Counted from the first letter of the stretch, positions 1 to 5,416 are shown. The stretch is DNA of 7,085 bases from DAOPJM01 sp035399665 (GCA_035399665.1 DAOPJM010000060.1:1-7085), one strand, 5' to 3'. Translations and numbers: made by a program. The notes: generated from the letters alone by a model not told the origin.

Positions 1-138
1 AAGGGCGCAACTCCGCCTCCCCATAAAGAGCCTGCCGCCGTCTCCGAGTGTGTCGGCTGTCCCTACGGTCGGGATTCTCCCTGCATCGGCTGGTGTACGC
101 TCAAGATACTCAAAGAGATGGGACGGTGGCCAAGGTGA
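1..138 (+). CDS. C-terminal end of an unidentified Cys-rich protein (5' truncated)
   Basis: An open frame enters from the left edge and ends at TGA 136-138, leaving 45 residues. I do not recognise the family. The visible part is proline-rich at first, then carries four cysteines spaced CxxC-x7-CxxxC (ECVGCPYGRDSPCIGWC), followed by a short basic stretch, TLKILKEMGRWPR. Such spacing could bind a metal, but a zinc role is only a guess. The frame is supported by its junction with the next gene: its last bases form GTGA, in which the GTG at 135 starts the initiator gene. This is the classic arrangement for translational coupling in an operon. The competing reading, extending the initiator gene back to a GTG at 48, would give a Cys-poor N-terminus unlike the family and would overlap this frame by 91 bases. 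Confidence 0.6.
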   Translation, partial: KGATPPPHKEPAAVSECVGCPYGRDSPCIGWCTLKILKEMGRWPR

Positions 139-1031
139 CGCTGGACTATTTCTACGGAGACCAGGCGGAGCAGTTTTCGTTTTACCGCATCCCCAAGGTG
201 CTGTTCACGGATGAGCGTTTTCGGAATATCAGCGCCGAGGCTAAGGTGCTCTACGGTATCCTGCTTGACCGCATGAGCCTATCACGAAAGAACGGCTGGC
301 TTGATGACGACGACCGTGTGTATATCATCTTCACGTTGGATGAGGTCATGAGCTCCATCGGCTGTGCCGTCCAAAAGGCTGCAAAGCTGCTGAGTGAGCT
401 GGACGAAAAAAGCGGCCTCATAGAGCGCAAGCGTCAGGGGCTTGGCAAGCCGAATGTCATCTACGTCAAGAATTTCATCGGCGGCTCGGAATCAAAAATC
501 AAGAACTTTGAAAATCAAAGTTCTGGAACTATGAAAATCGAAGTTCAAGAACTTCCGAAATCAAAGGGTAGTAATACTGATCTTAATAATACTGACTTTA
601 GTGATACTGATTCTTTTCCCTTCACTTCGTTCAGAGAGAACCACGGACGGGAAACGAATCGAAGTGAAGCGAGGCGAGAGTACAGAGAGTTCATTTGTGA
701 GAATATCGACTACGAAATTCTTTGCGGCGAGTATCCGTATGATAAGGACACGTTGGAAGAAATTCTGGAGCTCATAGTCGATACGGTCTGTACCACAAAA
801 GAGACCGTCCGAATCTCCGGCGATGACAAGCCCGCCGATGTAGTAAAAAGTCAGTTTTTGAAGCTGGATATCGAGCACATCCGTTTCGTCATGGACGCGC
901 TCCGCGAGAACACCACCAAAGTTCGCAATATCCGGCAGTATCTTCTGGCGACGCTGTATAACGCGCCGCTGACTATATCCAATCATTTCCGCTCGCTGGT
1001 CAATCACGACATGGCGAACGGTTTGATATAA
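135..1031 (+). CDS. repA: RepA_N-family replication initiator with DUF6017-like C-terminus
   Basis: This 298-residue protein is likely the replication initiator of a plasmid or ICE. The N-terminal part (about residues 5-115) has the RepA_N signature: FYRIPKVLFTDERF, then SAEAKVLYGILLDRM and NGWLDDDDRVYIIFT, a winged-helix DNA-binding region. It continues through a second helical part ending near GLIERKRQGLGKPNVIYV. Residues about 116-172 are a polar, repeat-bearing linker (NTD/DTD motifs). Residues about 178-298 match the DUF6017-type tail seen on these initiators in Clostridia (REYREFICENIDYEIL, then DKPADVVKSQFLKLD, then IRQYLLATLYNAP). I chose GTG 135 because family members start just before the FYG..AEQFSFYRIPK segment and because it overlaps the upstream stop as GTGA. 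No strong ribosome binding site is visible there, consistent with coupling. In-frame GTGs at 126 and 48 are alternatives. Family assignment is secure; the exact start is fairly so. Confidence 0.9.
   Translation: MTLDYFYGDQAEQFSFYRIPKVLFTDERFRNISAEAKVLYGILLDRMSLSRKNGWLDDDDRVYIIFTLDEVMSSIGCAVQKAAKLLSELDEKSGLIERKRQGLGKPNVIYVKNFIGGSESKIKNFENQSSGTMKIEVQELPKSKGSNTDLNNTDFSDTDSFPFTSFRENHGRETNRSEARREYREFICENIDYEILCGEYPYDKDTLEEILELIVDTVCTTKETVRISGDDKPADVVKSQFLKLDIEHIRFVMDALRENTTKVRNIRQYLLATLYNAPLTISNHFRSLVNHDMANGLI
502..555. repeat. Paired inverted repeats inside repA (candidate initiator binding sites)
   Basis: Two perfect palindromic pairs lie in the linker-coding region. AGAACTTTG at 502-510 is mirrored by CAAAGTTCT at 516-524 (5-base spacer). 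GAAGTTC at 540-546 is mirrored by GAACTTC at 549-555 (2-base spacer). All four arms share the core GAACTT or its complement. The stretch is visibly richer in A and T than the rest of the gene. In RepA_N plasmids the origin commonly lies within the rep coding sequence, so these may be binding sites. That role is inferred. Confidence 0.5.
572..616. repeat. Three 15-bp direct repeats inside repA (iteron-like)
   Basis: TAATACTGATCTTAA (572-586), TAATACTGACTTTAG (587-601) and TGATACTGATTCTTT (602-616) are head-to-tail copies of a 15-bp unit with the shared core ATACTGA. They are in frame and encode NTDLN, NTDFS and DTDSF, so a simple peptide repeat is an alternative explanation. The position, just after the inverted repeats and in AT-rich sequence, fits an intragenic origin of the RepA_N type. 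Confidence 0.5.
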
Positions 1032-1033
1032 CC

Positions 1034-1060
1034 GCCGCAGCTCGCGCTGCGGCTATTTTC
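1034..1060 (+). terminator. Hairpin with short T tract between repA and parB
   Basis: GCCGCAGC (1034-1041) and GCTGCGGC (1046-1053) form a perfect 8-bp GC-rich stem with a TCGC loop, followed by TATTTTC. It starts three bases after the repA stop. The parB ribosome binding site (GGAGG, 1065-1069) follows within 12 bases of the last T, leaving no room for a promoter. It therefore probably acts as a partial terminator or attenuator with read-through, not a full stop. Confidence 0.6.
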
Positions 1061-1076
1061 ATGCGGAGGTGTAAAC

Positions 1077-1715
1077 GTGCCAAAGGAAAAAGACAAATCC
1101 ACTCAGCCGGAGGAAGTCCGAAAGATACCTGTTTCCGAAGTCCATCCCTTTGAGGGGCATCCCTTTCGTGTGGTGGACGATGAACTGATGCAGCAGACAG
1201 TGGACAGCATTAAGCAGTTCGGCGTTCTGAATCCCGCCATCGTGCGGCCTGCNNNNNNNNNNNNNNNNNNNNNNNNNNNNNNNNNNNNNNNNNNNNNNNN
1301 NNNNNNNNNNNNNNNNNNNNNNNNNNNNNNNNNNNNNNNNNNNNNNNNNNNNCCTGAGCTTCAGGAAAAGGTGGACAGCAAGGAAATCGCGTTCAACCCC
1401 GCTGTGGAGCTGTCGTATCTCAAACCCGACGAGCAGAAACGGTTCCTCGACGCTATGGATTATTCCCAGGCCACGCCGTCGCTGTCTCAGGCACAGCGCA
1501 TCAAAAAGCTCAGTCAGGCCGGCGAATGTACGCAAAACGCCATGTACAAGGTCATGTCCGAGGAAAAGAAGGACGAGCTCGACCGCATCACCATCAAGAG
1601 CGATGTGCTCCGCAAGTATTTCCCCCGGAGCTACACGCCCATCCAGATGGAGCAGACCATCATCAAGCTGCTGGAACAGTGGCAGAAAAAGAGACAGCGC
1701 GAGAATGAACGCTGA
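1077..1715 (+). CDS. parB: ParB/RepB/Spo0J-family protein, interrupted by an assembly gap
   Basis: This is a ParB-like DNA-binding protein, probably for partition or copy control of the element. The N-terminus carries the start of the ParB/sulfiredoxin-like domain: IPVSEVHPFEGHPFRVVDD, then QTVDSIKQFGVLNPAIVRP (to about residue 58). After 100 Ns the frame resumes with PELQEKVDSKEIAFNPAVE and LSYLKPDEQKRFLDAM, typical of the region just after the helix-turn-helix. It ends in a basic, helical tail (EQWQKKRQRENER). The GTG start at 1077 has GGAGG seven bases upstream. The conserved GHRR-type nucleotide-binding motif and the helix-turn-helix expected in the middle are not visible because of the gap, so integrity of the gene cannot be judged. 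The frame agrees on both sides of the N run, which could be chance. The 174-aa gene follows 16 bases after the stop. Confidence 0.85.
   Translation: MPKEKDKSTQPEEVRKIPVSEVHPFEGHPFRVVDDELMQQTVDSIKQFGVLNPAIVRPXXXXXXXXXXXXXXXXXXXXXXXXXXXXXXXXXXPELQEKVDSKEIAFNPAVELSYLKPDEQKRFLDAMDYSQATPSLSQAQRIKKLSQAGECTQNAMYKVMSEEKKDELDRITIKSDVLRKYFPRSYTPIQMEQTIIKLLEQWQKKRQRENER
1253..1352. other. Run of 100 Ns (assembly gap) inside parB
   Basis: Exactly 100 Ns replace sequence between the codons for PAIVRP and PELQEKVD. A round 100 is the usual placeholder for a gap of unknown size. From memory of ParB relatives, the missing part is usually about 100-120 residues, so the real gap is probably nearer 300-360 bases. 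Downstream coordinates would shift accordingly. Confidence 0.95.
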
Positions 1716-1731
1716 GAAAGGGGTTTTAACT

Positions 1732-2253
1732 ATGGATAACGTAAATATCACCCTCAACGGAGATATCATTATCAATTTTGATGTTGACGACTTCGCCGGC
1801 AATGAGGACTTTATCGAGGCTCTCGCCTCCGCCATCTGCAAGGCCGCGCTCTGTGAGGATGAGGATTTCGGGGACGATTGCGAGGATGCCCGCTCTGTGG
1901 TCAACACCGCAATCGCACTCATCTATCCCGATGGTATCAAAAATGTGAACACCTATGACGAGTACAGCCCCATCATCGACGATATGGACGAATCCTGCGA
2001 GTTCAGCGTGAAGGGCGAACCTTTCAATCTGGTGTTTGAGCACAAGGGCCTGATTACCGTGGACGGAGCAAGCTATCTGGCAGTTCCGGCGTTTGCCCTG
2101 TTCCACGACAGCGCCATGCAGCCGGTATCTGCCGACGCAGAGCTGCTGAAGGAGCTGGATGACTTTCTGGACTGCAACCGCGCCGCGATTTCTTTCGGCA
2201 GGTGTGACGTTGAGGTCATTGAACTGGAGGGCGGAATCTGTGCGGGAGTTTGA
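1732..2253 (+). CDS. Very acidic protein of unknown function
   Basis: This 174-residue protein belongs to no family I can name. It is strikingly acidic: by hand count 38 Asp/Glu against 8 Lys/Arg. Acidic clusters include CEDEDFGDDCEDAR and IIDDMDESCEF. There is no signal peptide or membrane segment, so it should be cytoplasmic. It begins with a beta-like stretch (VNITLNGDIIINFDVDDF). The C-terminal part, FDDFLDC-like and then DVEVIELEGG, looks mixed alpha/beta. ATG 1732 is chosen because AAAGGGG (1717-1723) sits eight bases upstream; the frame is open further back but that region overlaps parB. The last 14 bases overlap the next gene, and that gene's ribosome binding site lies within this coding sequence, so the two are probably translated together. 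Strong acidity in an ICE replication block raises the possibility of a DNA-mimic or antirestriction role, but nothing in the sequence proves it. Confidence 0.8.
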   Translation: MDNVNITLNGDIIINFDVDDFAGNEDFIEALASAICKAALCEDEDFGDDCEDARSVVNTAIALIYPDGIKNVNTYDEYSPIIDDMDESCEFSVKGEPFNLVFEHKGLITVDGASYLAVPAFALFHDSAMQPVSADAELLKELDDFLDCNRAAISFGRCDVEVIELEGGICAGV

Positions 2254-2857
2254 AGTAACGGTCACGGAGACGCTGGAAAAGAAGGTCACGGTGGAGGCCC
2301 TATCACAGGACGAGGCGGAGCAGGCCGTCCGGGATATGTGGAACGAATCGGATATCATTCTGGACGCTGAGGACTTCATCGACGTGAGCTTCAAAACCGA
2401 TGACGGCAAAGAGCTTTCCGCTGTGCCGGAAAAGGACACACTGGATGTGCTCATGGTCGAGCCCGGTCAGTACGCCAGAATGGTCACTATCGACTCCGGT
2501 TTGAAGTCTTTGCAGGCTGCGGTCGGCGGGGATATCGAAGCCACGTATTTCTTCGATGACCCTTTGGCACTCATTTGCCAAGAGGAAGGTAAAATCAACG
2601 GCAGCGAGCTGAACCGCGCTGTCCGCGGCGAGGACGGAGAAATCGTGGATATCATCGCCGGTAAGTTTTTCATCTGTGGGCTGAGTGACGATAACTTCGC
2701 ATCTCTCCCCGATGGTCTCCAGAAGAAATATGAGGGTATGTTCCACCAACCGGAGACGTTCTTGAAAATGGGGCAGAAAATCATCGCCCTGCCCATGGAG
2801 CCGAAAATGGCGGCGGATATCAAGAAGGACAAGCCCGCCATCGCTGCGGAACGCTGA
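2240..2857 (+). CDS. DpnD/PcfM-like plus DUF3846 protein
   Basis: This 205-residue cytoplasmic protein has two recognisable parts. Residues 2-52 resemble the DpnD/PcfM-type small domain: REFEVTVTETLEKKVTVEA, then DEAEQAVRDMW and ILDAEDFIDVSF. Residues about 68-185 resemble DUF3846, a domain frequent in Firmicutes ICEs and phages: VLMVEPGQYARMVTIDSGL, then LQAAVGGDIEATYFFDDPLA, then LNRAVRGEDGEIVDIIAGKF, with an FFICGLSDDNFASL segment. The function of both is unknown; PcfM is named from the enterococcal pCF10 conjugation region. I start it at GTG 2240, with GGAGGG (2226-2231) eight bases upstream. This matches the family's N-terminal M-(x)-EFEVTVTET and gives a 14-base overlap with the preceding gene. 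A longer frame back to 2159 only adds sequence that is shadow of the neighbour. It ends before a hairpin, so it may be the last gene of the left operon. Confidence 0.8.
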   Translation: MREFEVTVTETLEKKVTVEALSQDEAEQAVRDMWNESDIILDAEDFIDVSFKTDDGKELSAVPEKDTLDVLMVEPGQYARMVTIDSGLKSLQAAVGGDIEATYFFDDPLALICQEEGKINGSELNRAVRGEDGEIVDIIAGKFFICGLSDDNFASLPDGLQKKYEGMFHQPETFLKMGQKIIALPMEPKMAADIKKDKPAIAAER

Positions 2858-2882
2858 GTGCGAAATGAATACCTGTCCGGCC

Positions 2883-2905
2883 TGCCGCCTTAGCGCGGCA
2901 TTTTT
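2883..2905 (+). terminator. Hairpin with five Ts after the DUF3846 gene
   Basis: TGCCGC (2883-2888) pairs with GCGGCA (2895-2900) across a six-base loop and is followed at once by TTTTT (2901-2905). This fits a modest Rho-independent terminator at the border between the replication block and the exported-protein block. The stem is only 6 bp, so read-through is likely. The remaining 62 bases to the next start contain a weak CCGC-TTAT-GCGG stem (2932-2943) and the next ribosome binding site. I see no convincing promoter. Confidence 0.55.
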
Positions 2906-2967
2906 GCTGCCCGTAAACAAACGACACTTCACCGCTTATGCGGAGAAATTCAAGGAGGAATACGAAT

Positions 2968-3522
2968 ATGAGCAATCCCGCTAAACACACGCAGACAAAG
3001 AAAAACAACACCAAGACCATCGGAATCGTCATTCTGATTTTGCTCGTCATCGCCGCTGCCGTCTTTCTGTTCAAGAGCTGCTCCGGCGACGAACAGACAG
3101 ACAAAATGCCGAATACCGGCATCGTTTACGACACCGGCGCTGTGGAGGGCGGCTGGGACGAAGCTGACCTTGACAAAATCGTGGAGGGGCTGAACGAAAA
3201 GGTTGAGGAAGGCATGATCAATATCAGCATGAACACTTCCCCCAGCTTTGAAAACGGCACGTCTGCCGGAAGCCTGATGATTGTCAACGAGGGTGTCAAC
3301 CGTTACCCGCAGGTCGTGGAGATCACCCGCAACGATACCAATGAGGTCATCTACAAGTCTGGCGCGATTCCCGTAGGCAGCAAAATCGAGAGTACCAAGC
3401 TGTCCATGGATTTGGATGCCGGTACTTATGAGTGTACCGCCATGTTCTATAACGTGAACCCGGACACCGGCGAATACCTCGGCTGCGCCGGGGCTATCAT
3501 CACGGTCACAGTGCTCGGCTAA
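2968..3522 (+). CDS. Single-pass membrane-anchored protein with outer beta-rich domain
   Basis: This 184-residue protein starts at ATG 2968, with AAGGAGG (2952-2958) nine bases upstream; an in-frame upstream ATG at 2938 lacks such a site. Residues 1-17 are polar and basic (KHTQTKKNNTK). Residues 18-35 form one hydrophobic helix (TIGIVILILLVIAAAVFLF), predicting a short cytoplasmic tail and a C-terminal domain outside the membrane. A cysteine follows at 38, but FKSC is not a lipobox. The outer part has an acidic helix (DEADLDKIVEGLNEKVEEG), then alternating beta-like segments: GSLMIVNEGVNRYPQVVEIT, then VIYKSGAIPVGSKIESTKL, then AGTYECTAMFYNVNPDTGEYLGC cut by turns, with two cysteines. I recall similar proteins in gut Firmicutes mobile elements but cannot name a characterised family. 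It leads a run of four secreted proteins, suggesting it anchors or assembles them at the surface (inference). Confidence 0.8.
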   Translation: MSNPAKHTQTKKNNTKTIGIVILILLVIAAAVFLFKSCSGDEQTDKMPNTGIVYDTGAVEGGWDEADLDKIVEGLNEKVEEGMINISMNTSPSFENGTSAGSLMIVNEGVNRYPQVVEITRNDTNEVIYKSGAIPVGSKIESTKLSMDLDAGTYECTAMFYNVNPDTGEYLGCAGAIITVTVLG

Positions 3523-3555
3523 CCCGAAACCTATTGAAATGAAGGAGAAAACCGA

Positions 3556-4164
3556 ATGAAAAAGATTATCTCTCTGTGTTTCGCTCTCTGTATGATCTGC
3601 GCCCTGTCCGTCTCCGCATTTGCAGCGGATATTGACACTAATGGCGGCTCCGGCTCCACGCCGGTCAATCTGAGCTCCACCGATGACGGCACCATCGGCG
3701 GCGACCCGTCCGCAACCGCCATGAGCGTCACGCTCCCCACCGCGCTGCCTATGGCAATGGCACAGAACGGCGACGTGACCACAGCGGACAACTGCCAGAT
3801 CGTCAACAACTCTTACGGCGCTGTCCGTATTGCCAGCGTAACTATCACCACCGCAAACGGCTGGAAGCTGACCGCGTTTGGAGATAAGACCACCCTTGCC
3901 AATGAGAAGGTCGATTCCAATAAGCTGGGCTTCGCACTGTCCGTTGGTAACGGCACACAGACCGTGACTGACAACTCCGACGCATCCTCTCAGCGCCTAA
4001 TCTCCGCGCCTATTTCCGGCTGCTATATGTCCGGCGTGGGCAACAGTGCCGGCAACAAGGTAGATGTGGAATACAGCGCCATCGTCACCCCGCTGTCCTC
4101 TCCCGTGACTGAGGCTACCGTCGCCACCGTTATTTTCGTCGTGGAATGGGATACCGCGGCCTAA
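3556..4164 (+). CDS. Secreted beta-rich protein, tandem paralog 1
   Basis: This 202-residue secreted protein has a clear signal peptide: MKK, hydrophobic residues 4-20, and probable cleavage after AFA23. A Gly/Ser/Thr-rich linker follows (GGSGSTPVNLSSTDDGTIGG). The rest looks like a beta-sandwich domain. Motifs shared with the next gene are LPMAM, VNNSYGAVR, a Trp-Leu-Thr segment (GWKLTAFG), EKVDSNKLGFAL, ISGCYM, YSAIVTPLS and the C-terminal EWDTAA. The mature part has two cysteines, which could pair. There is no LPXTG signal, membrane helix or known wall-binding repeat, so it is either released or held by partners. The N-N-S and W-x-L-T pattern distantly recalls WxL-type surface domains, but I would not assign that family without a profile search. 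AAGGAG (3542-3547) precedes ATG 3556 by eight bases. It lies 33 bases after the membrane-anchored protein, presumably in one operon. Confidence 0.85.
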   Translation: MKKIISLCFALCMICALSVSAFAADIDTNGGSGSTPVNLSSTDDGTIGGDPSATAMSVTLPTALPMAMAQNGDVTTADNCQIVNNSYGAVRIASVTITTANGWKLTAFGDKTTLANEKVDSNKLGFALSVGNGTQTVTDNSDASSQRLISAPISGCYMSGVGNSAGNKVDVEYSAIVTPLSSPVTEATVATVIFVVEWDTAA

Positions 4165-4182
4165 ATCGTCACCTAAATCATC
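4160..4182. repeat. Small tandem duplication at the end of paralog 1
   Basis: CCTAAATCGTC (4160-4170) recurs as CCTAAATCATC (4172-4182), 12 bases apart with one mismatch. Because the offset is a multiple of three, it places a second in-frame TAA (4174-4176) after the real stop (4162-4164). Probably a slippage duplication with no function beyond a back-up stop. Confidence 0.5.
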
Positions 4183-4213
4183 TTTATAGCCGTAAGGCAG
4201 AAAAGGAGCTTAT

Positions 4214-4822
4214 ATGAAAAAGATTATCTCTCTGTGTCTCGCTCTCTGCATGATCTGCGCCCTGTCCGTCTCCGCATTTGCCGCTGAAATCGACACGTCG
4301 GGCGGCTCCGGCACCACTCCCGTCAACCTGACCACCACCAATGGCGGCGTAGGCGGCGGCGAAGACCCCACGCCCACCAAGCTGAACGTCGTTGTCCCCA
4401 CCTCGCTGCCCATGGCTATGTCCGACGACGGCAGCGTCGTGACCGCGAGCGATTGTAAGATTACCAACAACTCCTACGGTGCGGTTCGTGTGAAGTCCGT
4501 CGCAATCTCTGCTGCGTCCGACTGGCATCTGACCGCTTTCGGCAACAAGTCCACGCTTGCCGGTGAAAAGGTCGATTCCAACAAGCTGGGCTTCGCACTG
4601 ACCATTGGCGGCGGAGCTCAGGTGAAGACCGCCTCTGACGCCGCAACGCAGGCGCTTATCTCCGCGCCCATCACCGGCTGCTATATGACCGGTATCGGTG
4701 ACACCTCCGGCAACAGCGTGGCTATCGACTACTCCGCTATCGTCACACCTCTGTCCGGTGCGGTCGAAAACGCCACCGTCGCAAACGTGGTCTTTGTCAT
4801 CGAGTGGGACACCGTAGCCTAA
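4214..4822 (+). CDS. Secreted beta-rich protein, tandem paralog 2
   Basis: Also 202 residues. It aligns end to end with the preceding gene at about 135 of 203 positions by hand count. The signal peptide differs by one residue (L for F at 9) with probable cleavage after AFA23. Conserved blocks are NNSYGAVRV, DWHLTAFGNKSTLAGEKVDS, NKLGFAL, ITGCYMTG, YSAIVTPLSG and the C-terminal EWDTVA. The same two mature cysteines are present (DCKITNN and GCYM). Differences concentrate in the linker after the signal peptide (here GGVGGGEDPTPTK) and in surface-type segments such as GGGAQVKTASDAATQ. No anchoring signal is visible. AAAAGGAG (4201-4208) precedes ATG 4214 by five bases. The gap from paralog 1 is 49 bases with no clear promoter or terminator, so co-transcription is likely. 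This is a duplicate that has diverged mainly in its mature domain; function unknown. Confidence 0.85.
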   Translation: MKKIISLCLALCMICALSVSAFAAEIDTSGGSGTTPVNLTTTNGGVGGGEDPTPTKLNVVVPTSLPMAMSDDGSVVTASDCKITNNSYGAVRVKSVAISAASDWHLTAFGNKSTLAGEKVDSNKLGFALTIGGGAQVKTASDAATQALISAPITGCYMTGIGDTSGNSVAIDYSAIVTPLSGAVENATVANVVFVIEWDTVA

Positions 4823-4843
4823 GTCACTTCGGAACAAATAAAA

Positions 4844-4883
4844 GCGGCGGGGAGAGTCCGGCAACGGATTCTCCCTTTGCCGC
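4844..4883 (+). promoter_or_regulatory. Stable leader hairpin with GCAA tetraloop before paralog 3
   Basis: Outer stem GCGGC (4844-4848) pairs with GCCGC (4879-4883). After a small internal loop (G4849 against TTT 4876-4878), GGGAGAGTCCG (4850-4860) pairs with CGGATTCTCCC (4865-4875), with one G-U pair. The GCAA loop (4861-4864) is of the GNRA type. That is 16 pairs ending two bases before the ribosome binding site AAAGG (4886-4890). On the + strand no T tract follows, so it is not an ordinary terminator. Read on the - strand it would be followed by TTTTATTTGTT and could stop antisense transcripts. A role in mRNA stability, processing or translation of the third gene is inferred. Confidence 0.65.
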
Positions 4884-4897
4884 AGAAAGGAACTTTT

Positions 4898-5404
4898 ATG
4901 AAGCATAAACGCTTTTCGGCAATTCTTCTCGCACTGGCACTTGCCCTGTCTCTCGGTACTACGGCGTTTGCAGCCAGCTCCACAACGGCTACCGTGCCGG
5001 TCACGCTGACTGTGGATAACGAGTATAGGGCAGTCAATGTCACAGTCCCCGCCGCGCTGCCTGTCTATGTCATCAACGGCACGGTTGTGACGGCAGACAA
5101 CGCTAAGATCACCAACAACTCCAAGACCGGCTCCATTCAGGTAACCGGCGTCAGCATCACAGACGGAGCTTACAAGGTCGGCAGCTATGAAAGCTTTTCT
5201 GGCAGCAAGACGATTGCCCTGAAAATCAACGGCTGTGTCACCAAGGGCGCGGGCGGCGTGGCGATTACAAGCTCCGCGTTCCCGGCTATCTCCGCAGGCG
5301 GCAGTCAGCTCTTGACCTATTATGCAAAGGTTTCCGGCGACGCGCCCAACGCGGACAGCATTCATGCCGCGAATATCGTCTTTACGATCTCCATCGTGGA
5401 TTAA
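4898..5404 (+). CDS. Secreted beta-rich protein, diverged third relative
   Basis: This 168-residue secreted protein has a signal peptide of KHKR followed by hydrophobic residues 8-22, with probable cleavage after AFA25. The mature part is shorter than in the two upstream proteins and lacks their Gly-rich linker. It retains the same order of motifs: a V-P-A-x-L-P segment (VTVPAALPVYV), VVTADNAKITNNSKTGSIQV, INGCVTKG, a Tyr-Ala segment near the end (LTYYAKVSG) and the final strand ANIVFTISIVD. It ends in ISIVD where the others have EWDT-A, the Trp-Leu-Thr segment is replaced by YKVGSY, and only one cysteine remains. Homology is therefore clear in pattern but remote. I chose ATG 4898, six to seven bases after AAAGG (4886-4890); the frame is open to a TTG at 4877 but that would bury the signal peptide and the hairpin. 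It may be a minor or terminal subunit of whatever the three proteins form (inference). Confidence 0.8.
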   Translation: MKHKRFSAILLALALALSLGTTAFAASSTTATVPVTLTVDNEYRAVNVTVPAALPVYVINGTVVTADNAKITNNSKTGSIQVTGVSITDGAYKVGSYESFSGSKTIALKINGCVTKGAGGVAITSSAFPAISAGGSQLLTYYAKVSGDAPNADSIHAANIVFTISIVD

Positions 5405-5416
5405 GGGGGCAAATGA

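Noticed and set aside
48..134. N-terminal extension of RepA back to GTG 48
   Set aside because: The added residues do not fit the family start and overlap the Cys-rich upstream frame; GTG 135 forms a coupled GTGA junction.
1059..1922. Minus-strand open frame (287 codons) opposite parB and the acidic gene
   Set aside because: It runs through the N gap and opposes recognisable ParB sequence. It has no family resemblance and no credible start context.
2303..2932. Minus-strand open frame opposite the DUF3846 gene
   Set aside because: The + strand product matches known domains and has a ribosome binding site; the minus frame is its shadow.
2904..2950. Promoter for the exported block after the second hairpin
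   Set aside because: A TTGCTG-like -35 can be seen near 2904 but no acceptable -10 lies at the right distance, so I do not list a promoter.
2865..2984. Possible 39-codon + strand gene beginning MNTCPACRLSAAFLLPVNKR
   Set aside because: The CPAC start is tempting, but there is no ribosome binding site, it runs through the terminator-like hairpin, and it overlaps the start of the membrane-protein gene. Kept only as a remote possibility.
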